From Zygophlyctis sp. KS116 (lineage: Eukaryota; Chytridiomycota), in contig BAAFSQ010000005.1 of NCBI GenBank assembly GCA_054661495.1, positions 35,267 through 99,266 on the forward strand: a DNA stretch of 64,000 nucleotides, written 5' to 3'. The first letter of the stretch is position 1; each line of letters starts with the position of its first letter. Below are positions 47,463 through 58,809 of the stretch, piece by piece. Made by a program: the position numbers and the translations under genes. The notes beneath the pieces are model-generated. The model worked only from the letters and a program-made list of their open reading frames with translations. It did not search any database and was not told the DNA's origin.

Positions 47463-50400
47463 TTAATTTAACCCTTCTGAACTCAGGATTCGGACAATTA
47501 TTCGTCCAATACTTGTTTCTAGAACATTTCTTGAAGGATCTTCCATTTTGAGATCTAATTCAATATCTAGTAATCTTCGCAATGCATTAACCAAAGCTAT
47601 AATTTAATAATATTTTAATCACCGCTTATTCTAGGAAATGCCTGTATTTTGATTGAACTATCCAGTGTTATGATATTGTGATTATGATCGGATTCTAGTT
47701 TGCCCCCAAAAAGTACAATTGGCCATGCAGATATGCAAGTACTATCTCTGAGATATACTTTCGTAGTTTGTATCTTTGAAAAATAAGCCAGAAAAGAATC
47801 CGAAAACTTTCCACATTCAAAATTAAAAGAGCCAGGATGTAAAAACACACGCTCTGTAAAATCAAAGAATTTGAGCTCTGAAGGTTCGGCATCTACCATT
47901 AAAGCACCATTAGCAGTCTTCACATATTTTTGGGGCGGAGGTTTTATTTTTACGATATTAGGATACAGACCAGCTACGATGGCTCCTTTAACTATTCGAG
48001 CGTTATTAGAGTTTGTATTCAAAGGAGACGACAAGCTATAATCGTTCGAAATGTAGCCAATTTCCTTCAAAAGTTCAAGATACTGCTGACGATTGCCATC
48101 AACTTCTACTAAGGCTGCAAAGGAAAGATAATTCTTTGTTCAGATTAAAACTAGCTTACATCCTCGCAGAAAGAAACCCGATCTTTTCTTTTTGGTAGTC
48201 TTGCCCACTCATTATAAGCTTGACATGCTGCTAAAAGATCTGACTGCCCAGAAACAAAACGTTGTTGCCTCCTATTAGGTTATATAAAAAAGTGTCAATA
48301 CAGTTTAGCTTCTTCCCGATTATCTCTCGGATTCAAGAAAACGGGCCGTCCACTCAGGCAAGCAGCTATACTTAAAACAGGCTCTAAACATCCCAAAACA
48401 GCACCGAATATGAGGAATTTTGATAATCGCACATCCATCGGAAATACAGACTAGAATTTATTCATTCCAAATATTACCATGCTCCTTCCCAGTGCTGTAA
48501 GCTCTTCACTTATCTTGTCAATTGCATTAACCTGTTTTAAATAATTTAAAGCTGCTTCTATCTCATTCGTGTTCGGAGCATCAATACACTGAGCAAGAAA
48601 TTTTCTTATTTCACCAAATCCAGAAGCTTTGATAGATAGGCATAATTGATGAAGGGGGGTTCGCAAGATTTCAGGTGTTTGCTGATTTTTCATAAACTTC
48701 TTTTCAAACTTTCGAGTAAACAGCTTAAAGCATATTCCCTCTTGAACTCTGCCAGCTCTTCCTCGTCGTTGCTTACAATTGGCTTTCGAAGCCCATGTCT
48801 CTGTCAAGGAAAGAATATCATTTTTATACTGAAGCTCTGAACATAAAATATTCTAAAAGTTACCTTTCAGTTTTCCAGAGTCTATTACATAGATTACATC
48901 GTCTATAGTGATTGAGGTTTCGGCAATATTAGTTGCTACAACTACTTTTCTAGTTCCTGGAGGAGGCTCTTGAAATATTTTAGTCTGAGCAGCAGATGAT
49001 AAGCTGGAATGCAATGGGAGCAGCAAGATTCGCTGGATATTCAGTTTTTCAATTTCTTTTATGCATTTCGATATTTCCGATTCACCTGTTTTTAGACATA
49101 TAAGCTTACCAGTCAAGAAAATTAGTATTGCCCCCAAATCATCTTTATAAGAGCAAATATAATTAACTAATTTTGCAATCAATATATAGTTGGTTGACTC
49201 TAAGCCTTTGTCGGCCGCTTTCAGAAAATTTGAGATGTGTAAATCGCCTTTATAGAATTCATCTTCATCGTCTTGTTCAATTTTGTTACGATTAGTCCGT
49301 GTTTTATAGTAGTCACTTTCTGAAAATCCTAAATCATGCACATAGTCTTCCAAGTAAAGATCAGTCACAGGGTATGTGAAACCAGGAATATTTAATGTAG
49401 GGGCATTGAAATATGCTGAGAATTCATCAGAGTTAATGGTAGCGCTCATTAGAATTATCTTGATATCTGAGCGATTTTTTGCCAAATGCTTCAGCAAAAT
49501 CATCAAAAAGTCGCCATCCAATGTACGCTCATGAACTTCATCAAATATGATATGAGTGACTTCTGGAATAATCGGATTAAACTGAATCATTCGAAGTAAA
49601 ATCCCAGTGGTAACAAATGTAAGCTTTGTTTCTGGAGAGCATTTCGATTCACCTCTGATTCTATAACCAATCAACTTTCCTAAGTCCTGACATTGCTCAT
49701 CAGAAACTCTTTTGGCTAAAGATGTGGCTGATATCCTTCGTGGCTGTGTGCAAATGATGTTACATGGAATATTAGATTCATAACATGATTCAAGAATAAA
49801 TTGACCAGTTTGAGTAGATTTTCCACAGCCTGTTTCTCCACTAATTATAATTATTTGATTCTTTAAAACCAAATCCAAAATTTGTCGTTTAAAACTATAA
49901 GAAGGCAGTTTCATTCTTTTCGACAATGTTGATTTAAATCTATCAGATTTTTGAATAAGATTAATTTTTTCCCTGTCCCACGGCAATAATTTAAATGATT
50001 TTTGATTTTTATTTGTTTTCAATCTGATCTTGTTTGATGAGATTTGATCCACTGTCGCCACCGTTTCGTGCAGAGATACAAGGGAAGGGGGATCTTCAAC
50101 AATTCGATCTCCATTTTCAAGTATCCATGATGCCAATGAAAACATCATTGGCAATCCCAAACCATGCGAAAATTCCTTGATTAATTCTTTATACATTGCT
50201 AATTTAATATACGCTGGGAGAGAGTCATTCTCCAATGATAAACCGGGTATTTCAAAGGGATACTGTGAAACTAAGCTTATATAGAAATGTATAATTGTTT
50301 CTCCGTGCCACGGAAGAACAATTGATATGACATGTCCAGTTTCACTTTTAACATGCCTTATTGATTCAGGATATATCATTTCCAGTGCCTCTTTTTCTGC

Positions 50401-51351
50401 AGTTATTTCCTCTTCAAGATTTATCTGAGAACATTCCATAAATGGCTGATTTCCCGTAATTCCTATATATGCCTGTTGAGTAATAAAAGTAAACGCATAA
50501 ATTTCATCTTGACTCATCCCAATAGCTTTTTCACACAAATCATGACTTAATCCAGTCTTTATCAATCTTTTTAAAATCAAAGAATTCTTTAAAGAGTCAG
50601 AATCATGTGATTGGATTGTAATCTTATTGGATGTCGGAGGCAAATATTTTGGAGGAAGATCTAACATCAACTTGAACTAATTACCATCTTCAGGAACATG
50701 AATGCAAAGCCAATGAATTGCATCCTGTAAATTTCCTACATAATCTGCAGCCTCTTCAACATGTACTTTACGAAACCCAGCTCTTAAAAGAGATTTTTGA
50801 CTTGTAGAATCTAATTTCAAGTCTTGCACCTTGTAAACTCCCGTGTCTCGTATCAATGCTTCAATCTCTGATCTTATTTCCTGATCTAGAAATATACTCG
50901 GAAGCTGTGCTTTGCCTCTCCCATTACTTTTGACACTATTGATACTATTATTACTATGACTGCTGATCAAAGATGTTGATGATTTTTCGGGAATCCTTGA
51001 TTCTTTTGCACATGAAATTTCAGAGGAATTAGCAGCATGCGACTGTAATTCTTTCCAATAAGCAGAATGATCAGGCGGTAAAACATTTCGCAATGACAAA
51101 TGTCCAGCAATCTGAAAAAGAGCAAAAGTAGCCGCAAAATGTCTAGCATCTTGAGCATCTGCAGTCTCAACGGCTAGTGAATGTGAATATTTCAAAGTTT
51201 TAGATCCCTGGACAATTGAAATCTCAGAATTCCAAGTTTTTTTCCTTGTTGTGATTATAGTATTCTTCCATCCATTCTTTGCACAATGTTCATTAAGAAT
51301 AGTTAGCGGAGTCTTTCCAGTCCAAGATCCGAATCTTCCTTCGCTGGCCAT
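47463..51351 (-). CDS. DEAH-box RNA helicase, DHX29/DHX57 (YLR419W) type
   Basis: Eight exons (introns 47597-47622, 48135-48160, 48272-48301, 48451-48477, 48837-48863, 49086-49109, 50661-50684) give 1234 residues. The N-terminus starts with SWTGKTPLTILNEHCAKNGW, the fungal wording of this family, then a dsRBD-like stretch, a UBA-like helix set (LIKTGLSHDLCEKAIG), and an RWD domain (EEEITAEKEALEMIYPES). The helicase core has GETGCGKSTQ, TQPRRISATSLAKRV, DEVHERTLD, SATIN, FLTGESEIS, HSSLSSAAQTKIF, VVATNIAETSITI and QRRGRAGR, followed by HA2 and OB domains to FAALVEVDGNRQQYLELL. The true end (IIVRILSSEGLN) lies after a last intron with a GTGATT donor; without it the frame stops at 47615. DHX29 unwinds structured 5' leaders on 40S ribosomes. 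The 24-nt intron 49086-49109 is frame-neutral. Confidence 0.92.
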
Positions 51352-51523
51352 GTCAAGTCTGGGTTAGTGATTGTGTTATGTCTATGCTCACCACTCAGTG
51401 CAAGAAACTACGCTTTTAAAATGATTATATTGGTGATTCTAGAAAATTAAATCAGGTCTTTGTAATTCTGAATGCCTGATACTATCAGCGACTGATGACA
51501 GTAGAGAAACACAAAGCGTTTTC

Positions 51524-52756
51524 CTACAAATTCATTAAATCATCCATATCCATTCTTTCATCAAACACTCTACCCTCTAAAATTTCAGTCCTATTAACAG
51601 TCCTAGAGACATAATCTTCAGAAAGAGAAAGAGCCTTGTTCCATTCAGAAAATTTAGTCCCAATTTCTTCTAATTTCCCCAATACTTGTTTTAAGTCAAT
51701 TGGAATTTTAGAGTTTGTAAAAGTGATTTCTCCCGATCTATCATCTATCAATATATTCTCTTTAGAAGATAAAAAGCGTTCCAACTCTACTCTTGACAAT
51801 TTGTCTATAGAATCTTTAGAAATAGAAACCCAAGACTCTTTTTCCAAATCATTAAAGTAAATTCTAGAATAAACTTTGACTTGTTTTTCCAATAAATGAT
51901 CTAAAAAACTAGACAAAACCTGTTTAACTAGTCCTAAATTTCCTTGTCTTGCAAATAAATCATAATTCTTCTTGTATTCTTGTTGAATTCTACTAGGATC
52001 CAAAGTAGAAAAAGCATTTGCAAAATCTAAATAAGCCACTCCTTCATTCTTTATTGCTTTTACCAGAATTGAACTTGTATATAATGGAACGTGAGATTTA
52101 TCAGATTTTAGAGAAAACTTGCCATCTAAAATCAATGCAGTTAAAATCAACTTTTTAAAAGCCTGAAGTTGTATTTGAGAAGGTATTTGAGCAGGAACAA
52201 TTAAAACTCTTTTCAAATATTCTAGCCCCAATTCCCTTTGACGTAAAGATAATAGTATAATTCCACCATAGTAATGATAAATCAAGAAATCTGCTACTCT
52301 AGTATCACAAGATATTTTAGAAATTGGGTTATAGAGTAATTCCAATGTACAGTACGGATTATTTGAGCAAATTGCAAAATCCAGATAAATTGAATGAAAA
52401 CAAGATAATTCATGATCTTGTTTAGCGAGAGCAGCAGTAATTTTCCCTAAAGACTTTAAAGCCCAAGATCCATTCTTTCCTATTGAATCTACCAATCGTC
52501 TATTAAATTCTAATAAATCATTGACTAAAACTTGTCTAGTCTCTGCCGTCCAATTCCTAATATCCTCTGTAGAGAGTGAATTAATCCAAGAGTCCCATTC
52601 AGCCAACAAAGCTTTAGAGTCTGCTGATGATCTCAATAGTCTCATAAGTCCTAAGTGGAAACCATTGCCACAAATGTTTGCATTCCTACTCATTAAACAG
52701 CTAAATTGCATTCTATTCCAAAGAGTTTTTAGAAATGTATCAGAGCTTTCGGACAT
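51524..52756 (-). CDS. CSN3: COP9 signalosome subunit 3 (CSN3)
   Basis: An intronless frame of 410 residues. The CSN3 hallmark regions are present: CDTRVADFLIYHYYGGIILL, LEYLKRVLIVPAQIPSQIQL, QAFKKLILTALILDGKFS, and a PCI domain with ARQGNLGLVKQVLSSFLDHL, then VELERFLSSKENILIDDRSG and ITFTNSKIPI. The complex removes NEDD8 from cullin-RING ligases. The ATG at 52756 gives MSESSDTFL. The next gene's frame on the plus strand is open across this start region, so the two 5' ends overlap or sit head to head with no spacer. Confidence 0.92.
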   Translation of the reverse strand: MSESSDTFLKTLWNRMQFSCLMSRNANICGNGFHLGLMRLLRSSADSKALLAEWDSWINSLSTEDIRNWTAETRQVLVNDLLEFNRRLVDSIGKNGSWALKSLGKITAALAKQDHELSCFHSIYLDFAICSNNPYCTLELLYNPISKISCDTRVADFLIYHYYGGIILLSLRQRELGLEYLKRVLIVPAQIPSQIQLQAFKKLILTALILDGKFSLKSDKSHVPLYTSSILVKAIKNEGVAYLDFANAFSTLDPSRIQQEYKKNYDLFARQGNLGLVKQVLSSFLDHLLEKQVKVYSRIYFNDLEKESWVSISKDSIDKLSRVELERFLSSKENILIDDRSGEITFTNSKIPIDLKQVLGKLEEIGTKFSEWNKALSLSEDYVSRTVNRTEILEGRVFDERMDMDDLMNL

Positions 52757-53006
52757 CAAAGATCTTTTAAAGAAGGGAAATATTGAGTTTTATAAGAATA
52801 TATACTTGATCTATCTTGATATAAATTCAATAGATTATATTATAGGAGTAGATGATCTTGCAGATATGGATCTTGCACACTCCTTTTTATCAAAGTTGAA
52901 TCAAGAGTTGGAAGGGATTTGGAAGCCATTGAATAGTACAGTGTTTTTGCTAGAAATTGATAGAATCGCTAGAGTTGTGGATGATGCAGTTTATTCTTAT
53001 TTGTAA
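52674..53006 (+). CDS. Small hypothetical protein
   Basis: The frame from the ATG at 52674 gives 110 residues; its first 27 codons lie antisense to the CSN3 start. The unshared part (52757-53006) looks protein-like: IKDLLKKGNIEFYKNIYLIY, DDLADMDLAHSFLSKLNQEL, IWKPLNSTVFLLEIDRIARV, mainly helical and amphipathic. A spliced 5' exon that avoids CSN3 may exist but I could not identify one. Not recognised; it could be a small subunit of a helical complex. Confidence 0.45.
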   Translation: MFAFLLIKQLNCILFQRVFRNVSELSDIKDLLKKGNIEFYKNIYLIYLDINSIDYIIGVDDLADMDLAHSFLSKLNQELEGIWKPLNSTVFLLEIDRIARVVDDAVYSYL

Positions 53007-53248
53007 TATATACTATATTTATTCCTTGTTGCAAAACAAGTTTCATTCTACCTGAGTGTAAATTACTAGAAATTTACGATTGAAATAAAGAGTCTTTTCT
53101 TTTGTTACAGTGTATGATAGATGTCATTGTCTTATTTTCTATCAGCATCATGATCAGAATGACGATCAGCAGGATTTGGTTCAGACAATAAACACAAACG
53201 ATTCTCAACAGAGCGCAGAAACGCCAAACACGAGACGCGAAACAGAAA

Positions 53249-54319
53249 ATGCAGTGCGCGTCTCAGTCGCTGATGGCTGCTTCAGTTCCAGCAGGCCTGG
53301 TTGCAAATGCATCAGCTTCAGTTGCTGCTGTTCCTGGGCTAATATCAGTAATTAGTATTCTTAGTATTCTTTCCATATCATCTTCACTAGTCTTGATTTA
53401 TAAGCATTTGAATTATTATTGTAATCCAGGATTACAACGGCATGTTACCAGATTATTATTCATGATTCCAATTTATTCTTTATCGAGTCTTGTGTCGGTT
53501 ATATTACCTGATTATTATGTAATCATCTCAGCGATCAGAGATACTTATGAAGGATTTGTGATTTATTCATTCTTTTATCTAATATCTCAATATGTTTCCA
53601 ATGTACAAGAAGATCTAGTAGAAATATTGTCCAAAAAATCTAGGAATATTTTTCCTCCACCGCTATGTTGTTTTAGGAATGATCCTTCTTCTCCCAATTT
53701 TTATTCTTGGACTCGTCTGGGAATATTACAGTATGTCTTGATTAGAATTTCTACAACTATTGTTGCTCTTATACTAGAAAGTATTGGTATTTACTGTTCT
53801 GAATCAATGGATCCTAAATTTGGACATTTTTGGATACTCATTTTAAATGGATTAGGAATGTCTATAGCAATGTTTACTCTGGTTAATTTTTATATAGTCA
53901 TAAGATCAGAAATTGGAGCTTATAGACCAGTTTTACAGTTTTTCTCTGTTAAATTTGTTATATTTTTTGGATTTTGGCAAGGATTTATGATCAAAATGTT
54001 GGCAAGCTCTACAGACTATTTTCCAGGAATTCCAAGACATTATACAACTATATATTTTCAAAATTTACTTACGTCGTTTGAAATGTTTTTAGCTGCTATT
54101 ATCCATTGGATAGCTTTTGATGTTTCTATTTTTAAGCAAGGTAGAGAACCAACTCTAAATTTTGCATCAGCATCTTGGGACTCATTTTATTGGCTAGATC
54201 TTTATCATGATATTATATTCCTGTTTAAATTTATTAGGGATGCATTTGATTTTTCTCCAATCAGATTAAATACTGTTCTTAGTGATGATTGGCAAGATGC
54301 TCCATTAATTGAGCAATGA
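53249..54319 (+). CDS. TMEM184/OST-alpha family (DUF300) multipass membrane protein
   Basis: An intronless frame of 356 residues with about seven hydrophobic segments. Family motifs: NPGLQRHVTRLLFMIPIYSL, the loop IRDTYEGFVIYSFFYL, TRLGILQYVLIRIS, LYKLR-position equivalents near FTLVNFYIVIRSEI, and FFSVKFVIFFGFWQGFMIKM, followed by the cytosolic NLLTSFEMFLAAIIHWIAF. Relatives include human TMEM184 and organic-solute-transporter alpha; a yeast homologue class sits in endomembranes. The last 15 bp of coding sequence overlap the nicotinamide riboside kinase gene on the other strand. Transport substrate unknown. Confidence 0.92.
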   Translation: MQCASQSLMAASVPAGLVANASASVAAVPGLISVISILSILSISSSLVLIYKHLNYYCNPGLQRHVTRLLFMIPIYSLSSLVSVILPDYYVIISAIRDTYEGFVIYSFFYLISQYVSNVQEDLVEILSKKSRNIFPPPLCCFRNDPSSPNFYSWTRLGILQYVLIRISTTIVALILESIGIYCSESMDPKFGHFWILILNGLGMSIAMFTLVNFYIVIRSEIGAYRPVLQFFSVKFVIFFGFWQGFMIKMLASSTDYFPGIPRHYTTIYFQNLLTSFEMFLAAIIHWIAFDVSIFKQGREPTLNFASASWDSFYWLDLYHDIIFLFKFIRDAFDFSPIRLNTVLSDDWQDAPLIEQ

Positions 54320-54949
54320 ATCTTGAATTCTTTCACAAATTAAATTCACTGCATCTTGGACCATTTTTTCAATTCCTCCAGAATCTGATGATAGACTTAT
54401 AATTCCTGGTATATTTCCTTGAAAGAAATTCTTATTATATTTTACATACTGTGGCCATACAAAATCATCAAAATAATTTTCTGGATCAGCCCAATATCCT
54501 TCTGTTGTGACATATCCTGATCTCTGCTGTCTTCTAAACTTTAACTTTTCCTTTGATGCAGTCAAGAAAATACAAATATCAAAATTACTATAAATCTGTG
54601 GATCATTATAGAGCATAAAACCATCAACAATCAGTACTCTAGTCTTTGATAAAACCTTTAATTTTTCCTTTAATTCTATTAGAGAATCCAACTTAATATC
54701 TGGAGTCTTTGATTCCTGTAAATGAATCTCTTGATGTTTTTTAAATTCCTGAATTACAGTCTTGAATTCGGACATTTTTAGAGCGTCTGGACAGTCCCAA
54801 TTTGCAGTATTATTCTCTACTGGAATTTCAGAATCAGATTTAAAAAAAGAATCTTGTCTGAGTATTTGAGAGTTTTGCAATAAATAATGAAGCCAAGAGC
54901 AGAGAGTAGATTTCCCAGAGCAGGAAGCACCTCCGACTCCAATAATCAT
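54305..54949 (-). CDS. NMRK1: Nicotinamide riboside kinase
   Basis: An intronless frame of 214 residues from the ATG at 54949; the open frame runs further up but only with non-ATG codons. The P-loop GASCSGKST, the substrate Asp in ILRQDSFFKSDSEI, WDCPDALKMSEF, VLIVDGFMLYNDPQIY and the lid RRQQRSGYVTTEGYW, then DDFVWPQYVKYNK, match NRK/uridine-kinase folds, and the DxFFK and YFDxxVWPxYLKY wording is specific for NRK. It phosphorylates nicotinamide riboside in NAD+ salvage. Convergent with, and overlapping by 15 bp, TMEM184. Confidence 0.9.
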   Translation of the reverse strand: MIIGVGGASCSGKSTLCSWLHYLLQNSQILRQDSFFKSDSEIPVENNTANWDCPDALKMSEFKTVIQEFKKHQEIHLQESKTPDIKLDSLIELKEKLKVLSKTRVLIVDGFMLYNDPQIYSNFDICIFLTASKEKLKFRRQQRSGYVTTEGYWADPENYFDDFVWPQYVKYNKNFFQGNIPGIISLSSDSGGIEKMVQDAVNLICERIQDSLLN

Positions 54950-55291
54950 AAACAATCGACCTCTCCTACGCCCAAACAAATCCAAAACTCAAATAGTCAA
55001 AAACTCAAATTTTCAAGCCTTGCGTTATAAGAGATTAGAGATTGCACGTTCCACTGACGCCGCATACACTCGTGCGATAAAACACTGATAAAAACAAGAA
55101 AAATTTGTTGGTCAAGCCAAAAGAACGTGCAGATCAAGCATGAAAAATTTGTTGATCATCCTGCAAAATTTGAGAATCTAGACTGGTCTATTCCAGCCAA
55201 ACCGGGCTTTTTCAAGAAAATTTACAATAATGGCTGGCCCAAATCCAAGTTCCAATCGCAAATACTGGATTAGGTTAATCTGGAATCCGTT
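54950..55291. other. Divergent intergenic region between NMRK1 and the velvet gene
   Basis: 342 bp without an accepted gene. It holds a near-repeat of GAAAAATTTGTTG about 50 bp apart (near 55098 and 55142). From about 55100 to 55273 a plus-strand frame without ATG reads like protein (WSIPAKPGFFKK, YNNGWPKSKF). It is probably the promoter and leader of the velvet gene; a small unrecognised exon cannot be ruled out. Confidence 0.5.
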
Positions 55292-56099
55292 ATGTCTGAA
55301 GAGAGTTTGGGCAGCTTCAAAGAGCACGAGAGTGATTCTGGAGAGAGTTGGAAAGTTATTTTAGATGAGAAAGCAGAGGATCAAACTGATCGGATTAAAA
55401 ATGTTTCAACAGATCTAGTAAATAGAAATGATGTGGTTCGTTTTGTTCATAATAAGAAATCAATGATTCTTGGGTTTAGACAACATCCTGAACAGGCAAG
55501 GATGATTGGACTCACTGGAAAGGATAGAAGACCAGTTGACCCCCCACCAATTCTGGAATTGATTTGTTTGGATGATCAGGGAAATAGAGTAGAGTAAGTT
55601 GTAAAATTTAAATTATAGTTGTTCTGGGTTTTGTCAGGAATTTGTGGCGTGTGTTTCTCTATATTCCAAGGATGGAGTCACTAATATGAGTCAAGTTGTG
55701 AGATTAGATAATTTTCCTTCAGATGATCCAAGAATTATAAATAGTTTAGATGGGGAAACAGACACAAATTGTCAGGTTATGCTGGATGAAGATGGGAAAA
55801 AAGTCTTTTTTTTCATTTTTCCTCAATTATCTGTAAGAATTAGAGGGGAATTTTGCTTAAAATTTGTAATTGTGAATCCTAGAGAGTATATACTTAATAA
55901 TAATAATAGGGCTGAAATGAATTCTATGGGACATTGTCCAATAATGGCAGAAATATTCTCAAATCCTTTTATTGTCTATGCGATAAAGGATTTTCCTGGA
56001 GTAAAAGGTATTTATAGTGTTTATTTGAATGTAATAGAAACTACTAGATTATCTAGTTGGGTAAAAAATCAAGGCATTAGATTAAATTCTCGTCGTTAG
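55292..56099 (+). CDS. Velvet-domain regulator
   Basis: Two exons (intron 55594-55618) give 260 residues. The velvet domain covers most of the chain: MILGFRQHPEQARMIGLTGK followed by DRRPVDPPPILEL, the hallmark of VeA/VelB/VosA proteins, then FVACVSLYSKDG, VFFFIFPQLSVRIRGEFCL, SNPFIVYAIKDFPGV and LSSWVKNQGIRL. Velvet proteins are fungal NF-kB-like DNA-binding factors that couple development, light and secondary metabolism. The N-terminal 50 residues are acidic and disordered. Which of the velvet subfamilies it belongs to is not clear; the compact size fits VelB/VosA better than VeA. Confidence 0.93.
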
Positions 56100-56230
56100 G
56101 TCGAGACACAAAGGCAAAACGAATGATATACAAAGCATTTAAATTCTTCATTATTTTTATTTTCGGATATGGAAATAAGATGCATACGGTTTTTAGACCA
56201 AGATATTGCAAAGAAATTTTTAGTTAATTT

Positions 56231-57828
56231 CTAGATTTTTTTGAATTCATGACCACTCAAGTCCATGTCTCCTATTTGACCAATGTCAATTATAAGAGGT
56301 CTATTGTCCTTGGATAATTGAAATGTCACATAGATGAAATCAATTTTGGGATTCCAAGCATCAATTAAACACTTGATACAATCAATGATTTCTTGATATG
56401 GCAAATTTGGGTAGTTTTTAAGAAAAGTCTGTGATGAAGGAGTTGGTTTACCTTGGGAATCATTCCAAAGTTTCTAAATATCAAAATTATGAAAAGTTAC
56501 AGTTTTCAAGACGGAACTTTTCCATTTCCCATCAACTAAATCTGGTTCTTCAGCTATTCTCGTATAAAATTGATCAGACTAGAATTAGTTAAACTTGTAT
56601 TTACCAAGTATATTTCCAAGTCTTGCTCTCTGCTTATTCTGATTAAAAAATCCAAGGTAAATCTACGACCACCATATAATGCAACGATTTTTTCAATCTT
56701 TTTAAAGTAAAAAACACTCCCAATATCTAATTGATGAATCAAAAAGGCATGATTTTGAGTCACTATAGACTCTGACCCATCAAAAATTTCCCAGGCGCAT
56801 TCGTGATCAGATACGAAATGCCCATTCCATTCTGTAAATTCCAAAGGTAATTGATACATTCTAGAAATCCAGGGAACACAACCATATTTGGAAAGGACAA
56901 GCTTTTGAATAATATAAAAATCAATGGTCTCTGTTGGCTCAGAATATTGCCTTTTCAAAGATACAGACTTGTGACTATTTAATTTCATTTCAAACTATAA
57001 TTATTTAAAGAAAAAAGTACATTTTTAAAAGCTTCTAAACTCTCCTTTTCAGAGTCATTTGTAACTCCAAAAACTACATTTGAATAAATCTGCCTATGAA
57101 ATTGATCTTGAAGGGCCGCTGGCAATGCATCTCTACAAATTAAATCACCTGTAGAAATCTTTTTAATTGGCCAAAATACAGAATAACCAATAATGTTACC
57201 ATTTTTGATTGTTAAAAATGGAATCATTTTAACATTTGGATCTTGAGAATGCTGTATCGCTAAACCCACTTCATCTGTGATATACCAGCAATTATAACCA
57301 GCATTATAAAAAGAAGAAAAATTCCAAAAATTTTGGACCGTTTTACTGATATTAGAGCCTGGATTATGACCTAGAGCGGCCTCAAGTGATTCCCTTCCTT
57401 CCCTTTGCTCCAAAGACTCTGTAAGAATCTAGATCAAATCAGTCAAATCGACTCACCTGTATTGCATCCAAAGTCTGCCAATCAGAATTTTGTAGTGCTT
57501 GAATAGCAATTTCCTGATCAACTTGAGTAGCCTCCATGACCATATTAACTAATTCCAAATCGATTTTCTGCAAATCAAAAGAAAATCTAGAGACTAGTCC
57601 AGGAATTGATCTTGCATCCTTTTCAACCTGATCAAAACTACCAGCATTCCAAGCATGATCCACGAGATAAATATCATTGATCTCCTTGACTGCTCTCAAT
57701 TCCCCATTCAACAGTTCGAAATCCGATGCATCAAGTATTTCATTTGTGATCTTTCTATAAACTGAATCATGATATTCAGTAGGGATCTGTGCAAGCTGCA
57801 TTTGATGATTTGATTTGAATTCTTCCAT
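56231..57828 (-). CDS. TTLL12: TTLL12-like protein with degenerate tubulin-tyrosine-ligase domain
   Basis: Five exons (introns 56474-56500, 56579-56604, 56995-57020, 57429-57456) give 496 residues. The N-terminal half follows TTLL12: VYRKITNEILDASDFELL, YLVDHAWNAGSFDQVEKDAR, IPGLVSRFSFD, then NCWYITDEVGLAIQHSQDPN and GYSVFWPIKKISTGD. The second half corresponds to the TTL ATP-grasp region but is badly eroded: the usual KFDIR is replaced by RRFTLDFLIRISRE, and the ILEVNFNP end by LIIDIGQIGD. Human TTLL12 is itself considered not to ligate amino acids to tubulin and has been linked to chromatin and innate signalling. I expect a non-catalytic role here. Its start is 39 bp from the divergent Bax-inhibitor gene. 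Confidence 0.78.
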
Positions 57829-57845
57829 TGCAGGTAGGGCGACTT

Positions 57846-58148
57846 AAGTAAAATTTATCATTCAAAAATGATTTATAGCCACTGGATCTTCAGTTTCTTG
57901 ATTCTACTTAATGCATTCAATGCATTCCCTTCAAAAATTGTCAATGATCATGTTCAAAATCCTGTCGAATCCAAAAGTTTTGAAGAATTTCTTTCTGTTT
58001 TAACGGATCAGCTGGATGATTTTGTGAATGAAACTGACACATTGGTTGAAATCTATAATAATCTTACCAACCAATCATCAAACTATTTGGCCAGTCATCA
58101 TTCATCATCTGATTCTCTTTCTGAAAAAGTCACATCTCTTGATAAAAA
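57846..58148 (+). repeat. 303-bp duplicated segment, copy 1 (5' end of BI-1 gene A)
   Basis: Base-for-base identical to 59158-59460 (checked through every line). It starts 22 bp before the ATG and ends inside codon 94, after which the two genes diverge abruptly. Confidence 0.97.
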
Positions 58149-58809
58149 TGCAATTATTGATCCTAAAATCAGCAATTATCTTATTCGAGTCTATCGTCAT
58201 CTGGGGTCAATGGCTTTCATTTCTTCACTTGGGGCACTCTTGTCAGGATTGATGGTACTGTTTAATTTGCCGTCTTTCTTAAGAATTGGTGTTGCTAGTT
58301 TGTTTCCTTTCTTTGTAGGGCTCATTGGATCCTTTTATACTTCTGAAAAGGCATTTTATAGTATCGTCATGTCATTCTTTCATGGTCTCATATTTTTCCC
58401 AATTTTTTTTATGTTTTCTTATGGGACTGGTGCTTCTGGTTTTTCATCTAGTACTTTTTTTGCCTCAGCTCTGCTTGTAATTCTTTATACAATTCTACAA
58501 CCGCCCGATGATATTCAAATTGGTAAAGAGATCTCTACAGTGAGGCGTTGGACTTTAGGATTTTATTTAGTCAGTTTCATTTTTGGACTGGAACTCAGCC
58601 TGGGCTCATTACTAATTTCCATGTTTGAAGTTATTTCAGCACTTTTCATTAGATTTGATACTCTAAAAATGATGGAAAGAGCTAAATCAGGATCATCGGA
58701 TTTTATTGAAGATGCTCTTAAACTCTATTTCGATTATTTTGCAGTATTGGGAAGATTGCTATTGTATCATTTTGAAGGAAAGGATGAGTCAAAAAATACT
58801 CAGCTATAG
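57868..58809 (+). CDS. Bax inhibitor-1 family protein, copy A (diverged)
   Basis: An intronless frame of 313 residues. A signal peptide (MIYSHWIFSFLILLNAFNAF) and a 70-residue luminal extension with N-glycosylation sites (NET, NLT, NQS) precede a BI-1/TMBIM6-like domain of six to seven TM helices starting ISNYLIRVYRHLG. The C-terminal hallmark is altered: RFDTLKMMERAKSGSSDFIE instead of FDTQ..I..A..G..DY. Helices are Phe-rich and the loops differ strongly from copy B. BI-1 proteins act in the ER membrane in calcium leak and stress survival. The extra N-terminal luminal part is not typical of the family. The promoter is at most 39 bp long towards TTLL12. Confidence 0.8.
   Translation: MIYSHWIFSFLILLNAFNAFPSKIVNDHVQNPVESKSFEEFLSVLTDQLDDFVNETDTLVEIYNNLTNQSSNYLASHHSSSDSLSEKVTSLDKNAIIDPKISNYLIRVYRHLGSMAFISSLGALLSGLMVLFNLPSFLRIGVASLFPFFVGLIGSFYTSEKAFYSIVMSFFHGLIFFPIFFMFSYGTGASGFSSSTFFASALLVILYTILQPPDDIQIGKEISTVRRWTLGFYLVSFIFGLELSLGSLLISMFEVISALFIRFDTLKMMERAKSGSSDFIEDALKLYFDYFAVLGRLLLYHFEGKDESKNTQL

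Noticed and set aside
53110-53355. 81-codon plus-strand frame before TMEM184
   Set aside because: Non-ATG start, polar low-complexity sequence, and it overlaps the real TMEM184 start in another frame.
55100-55273. Possible small gene upstream of velvet
   Set aside because: The frame reads protein-like but has no ATG, no clear splice partner and no family match, so it is kept only as a note on the intergenic region.
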